DNA of 64,000 bases from NCBI GenBank assembly GCA_009773765.1, contig WTWZ01000022.1:72303-136302 (forward strand), written 5' to 3'. How positions within the stretch are numbered: the first letter of the stretch is position 1; every line of letters begins with the position of its first letter. This DNA is from Prolixibacteraceae bacterium (GTDB lineage Bacteria > Bacteroidota > Bacteroidia > Bacteroidales > Prolixibacteraceae). The notes beneath the pieces are model-generated. The model worked only from the letters and a program-made list of their open reading frames with translations. It was not told the origin of the DNA and did not search any database. A program made the translations under genes and the position numbers. Positions 62,036 through 64,000 of the stretch are shown one piece after another.

Positions 62036-62986
62036 ATGAAAAAAATATTTTCTTTTTTATATTTATTAATTATAGTTAAATTAGCAGCCTTTAGCCAGCA
62101 GGATCCGCAGTTTACAAACAACATGTTTTACAAGTTGGGGGTAAACCCGGGGTATGCAGGCGCCGGGGGTACCATAAGCGGTATTATTTTAAACCGTTAC
62201 CAATGGGATGGATTTGAAGGTGCACCTAAAACGTTGATTTTTAGCGCCGATGCGGCTATAAACGCATTTGGTTCACCGGGAGGGATTGGTTTAAACATTG
62301 TTAGCGACGAGTTGGGATTTGAGAAAAATACACAGATAAACATCAATTATGCATACAGTAAAACTCTGGGAATTGGAAAACTTGGGATTGGTTTGTCGTT
62401 AGGGTTGTACAATAAAAGCATAAATGGAGAGTGGGAAGTGCCGGAGGATAATTTGGGAATATACACACAACCAAGTTCCGACCCGGCAATACCACAGGGC
62501 GAAGTAAGCCAGATGGCGATAGATGCAGGATTGGGTTTATATCTGTCATCAAATCAGTACTTTGTTGGAGCTTCGGTTACACATATTAACCAGGCTTCAA
62601 TAAAGTTCAGCGATTTGGCAGGTACATTTTTGGTACGTCACTACTATTTAATGGGTGGATACAATATTAAACTGGCTGATCCGTTATTTGAGTTGCGGCC
62701 TTCGTTCTTGTTTAAATCTGATTTAGCCGGTTGGCAGTTGGATTTAAACACAAATATTGTTTTTAATGAACGGTTTTGGGGAGGGATTACATATCGTGTG
62801 CAGGACGCAGTTGCACTTTTAATGGGCATGGAAATGGAAAATGGATTGCGGTTTGGTTATTCTTTCGATCTTGTGACTTCCGCATTATCGCGTAATGGAT
62901 ATGGGTCACACGAAATATTTGTGAGTTATTCCTTAGATTTGGAACGAAACCGAAACCAGAAATATAAAAGTATTAGATTTTTATAA
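62036..62986 (+). CDS. porP: T9SS outer-membrane protein PorP
   Basis: About 316 residues from ATG 62036, preceded by AAAAGGAG, a rare good ribosome-binding site here. An earlier in-frame ATG (62000) would add 12 residues in front of the signal peptide (MKKIFSFLYLLIIVKLAAFS) and is rejected. Mature start QQDPQFTNNMFYKLGVNPGY is the PorP/SprF hallmark. Beta-barrel strands follow to RFGYSFDLVTSALSRNGYGS. The 7-base gap to porK and the classical porP-porK-porL-porM-porN order identify it as the core T9SS copy. Confidence 0.9.
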   Translation: MKKIFSFLYLLIIVKLAAFSQQDPQFTNNMFYKLGVNPGYAGAGGTISGIILNRYQWDGFEGAPKTLIFSADAAINAFGSPGGIGLNIVSDELGFEKNTQININYAYSKTLGIGKLGIGLSLGLYNKSINGEWEVPEDNLGIYTQPSSDPAIPQGEVSQMAIDAGLGLYLSSNQYFVGASVTHINQASIKFSDLAGTFLVRHYYLMGGYNIKLADPLFELRPSFLFKSDLAGWQLDLNTNIVFNERFWGGITYRVQDAVALLMGMEMENGLRFGYSFDLVTSALSRNGYGSHEIFVSYSLDLERNRNQKYKSIRFL

Positions 62987-62993
62987 AATACAA

Positions 62994-64000
62994 ATGAAAA
63001 AACTTATTTTAATTGCATTTGTGCTTTGGAATGTATTCTTCTTTACCGGATGCAGTAAATCGGGTAATGGCGAGTTGGTTGGAGTACAAGACAGGCCAAA
63101 ATGGAGGGAAGCCCAACCGTATGGAATGGTGTTTGTCCGGAAAGGAAGTTTTAACATTGGCCCCAGCGATCAGGATGCAAGCACAGCCGGCATTCCTACC
63201 AAAACAGTATCGCAGGAAGCATTTTGGATGGACGACACAGAAATTACCAACAATGAGTACCGCCAGTTTGTAAACTGGGTAAAAGATTCAATCGCCCGTA
63301 AAATGTTGGGAGAACAGTTTCCTGAGTTTTTAATTACCGAAGACAGGGACAATAACCCCATCGATCCCCCTGTAATCAACTGGCGTGAAAAAATTGACTG
63401 GAGAGATGCTGATTACCAAATGGCTATGGAAGATTTATTTATCCCTGAAAACGAAAGGTTTTTTGGAAAGAAGGAAGTTGATGCCCGTAAACTTGTTTAT
63501 GAATACTGGTGGATTGATTTGCATCAGGCAGCACAACGCAGTAACAGCTATAATTTTAAAACACAGCAATACGAGGGAAATGTTTACAATGTTGAAGGAG
63601 AATTGATCCCAATTACAAACCGATCGTCATTTATAATGAGGGATCAGGTTCATGTTTACCCTGATACATTAACCTGGATTCGCGATTTCACTTATTCATA
63701 CAACGAACCACTGGCAACCCGTTATTTCTGGCATCCCGGGTTCGATGATTACCCTGTGGTGGGGGTAACATGGAAACAGGCGCTGGCATTTTGCAACTGG
63801 AGGACAAAAATACAAAACGATTATTTGTCATCGCCCGCGGAGGTAAAGGTTTTTCAATGTACCCGTGGGGAAGTTATTATACCCGTAATGATAAAGGCGT
63901 GTTTATGGCCAACTTTAAACCATTGCGTGGGAATTATGTTGAGGATGGGGGAATTGCCACAATGAAAGTTGGAAGTTACGATCCAAATGAATACGGAATC
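62994..64000 (+). CDS. porK: T9SS lipoprotein PorK/GldK, frameshifted and cut by window edge
   Basis: The lipobox FFTGC (Cys20) and PYGMVFVRKGSFNIGPSDQD, AFWMDDTEITNNEYRQFVNW mark the FGE-sulfatase-like PorK/GldK family, the periplasmic ring protein that pairs with PorN. The frame is normal to CNWRTKIQNDY (~63817). Then the expected RLPTEAEWEYA segment is absent and the frame is shifted. Two frames on, it resumes ARGGKGFSMYPWGSYYTRND and runs to the end of the window. As written, translation would end at 63965 with a wrong tail. Either a real ~25-base deletion or an assembly error. Confidence 0.85.

Noticed and set aside
1-64000. tRNA, rRNA, transposase or prophage genes
   Set aside because: None was recognised on reading both strands; a tRNA could be missed by eye and a covariance scan would settle it.

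Overview
The window is chromosomal DNA of a Bacteroidota bacterium. Four things support this: a type IX secretion system (T9SS) with its substrates (type A and type B C-terminal sorting domains, two PorP/SprF proteins, PorK/GldK, GldA), a Sus-type starch locus, promoters of the TAnnTTTG (-7) type, and general lack of Shine-Dalgarno sequences. Gene content resembles Marinilabiliales/Prolixibacteraceae, but that rank is inference from overall similarity. No rRNA, tRNA, CRISPR array or transposase was recognised.

Layout. 1-2.6 kb: end of a type B T9SS adhesin and its PorP/SprF partner. 2.9-22 kb: a starch/maltodextrin locus. The minus strand carries susC, an unusual susD with an internal SusE-like module, susE and a T9SS-secreted amylase. 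The plus strand carries a LacI regulator and an MFS transporter-GH65 phosphorylase-periplasmic GH13 operon. Two matching LacI-type palindromes lie upstream of susC and of the transporter, which joins the halves into one regulon. An orphan adenine methyltransferase and a broken Schlafen/AlbA-type gene sit inside it. The inferred route is: surface amylase cuts starch, SusCDE imports oligosaccharides, the periplasmic GH13 trims them, the MFS carrier moves them inward, and the GH65 enzyme phosphorolyses maltose.

22-29 kb: a response regulator with a C-terminal membrane helix, a TetR regulator, RNase R, an Ig-like lipoprotein and two conserved hypotheticals. 29-45 kb: a zone of decay. It holds a ruined LytS-type sensor, a ruined LytTR regulator plus a second LytTR tail, remnants of carbohydrate-use genes and of a DUF4369 protein, and four AAA ATPase-DUF4143 genes (one broken). 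Each of the four has its own private repeated or palindromic motif directly upstream. Among the remnants stand intact kbl, gltX, a beta-CASP hydrolase, a membrane protein and a zinc-finger protein.

45-64 kb: mostly housekeeping: mscL, DUF2807, rimM, metK (preceded by a SAM-II-like riboswitch), gldA, ispG, a flavin reductase, dcp, an amidohydrolase, a nitroreductase, PBP1A and topA. These are followed by a ureohydrolase-like protein that has lost key metal ligands and by the start of the porP-porK T9SS operon. The porK copy is frameshifted by an apparent deletion of about 25 bases.

The strongest candidates for something new are the four ATPase genes with private upstream repeats, and the SusD carrying a whole SusE-like starch-binding pair.
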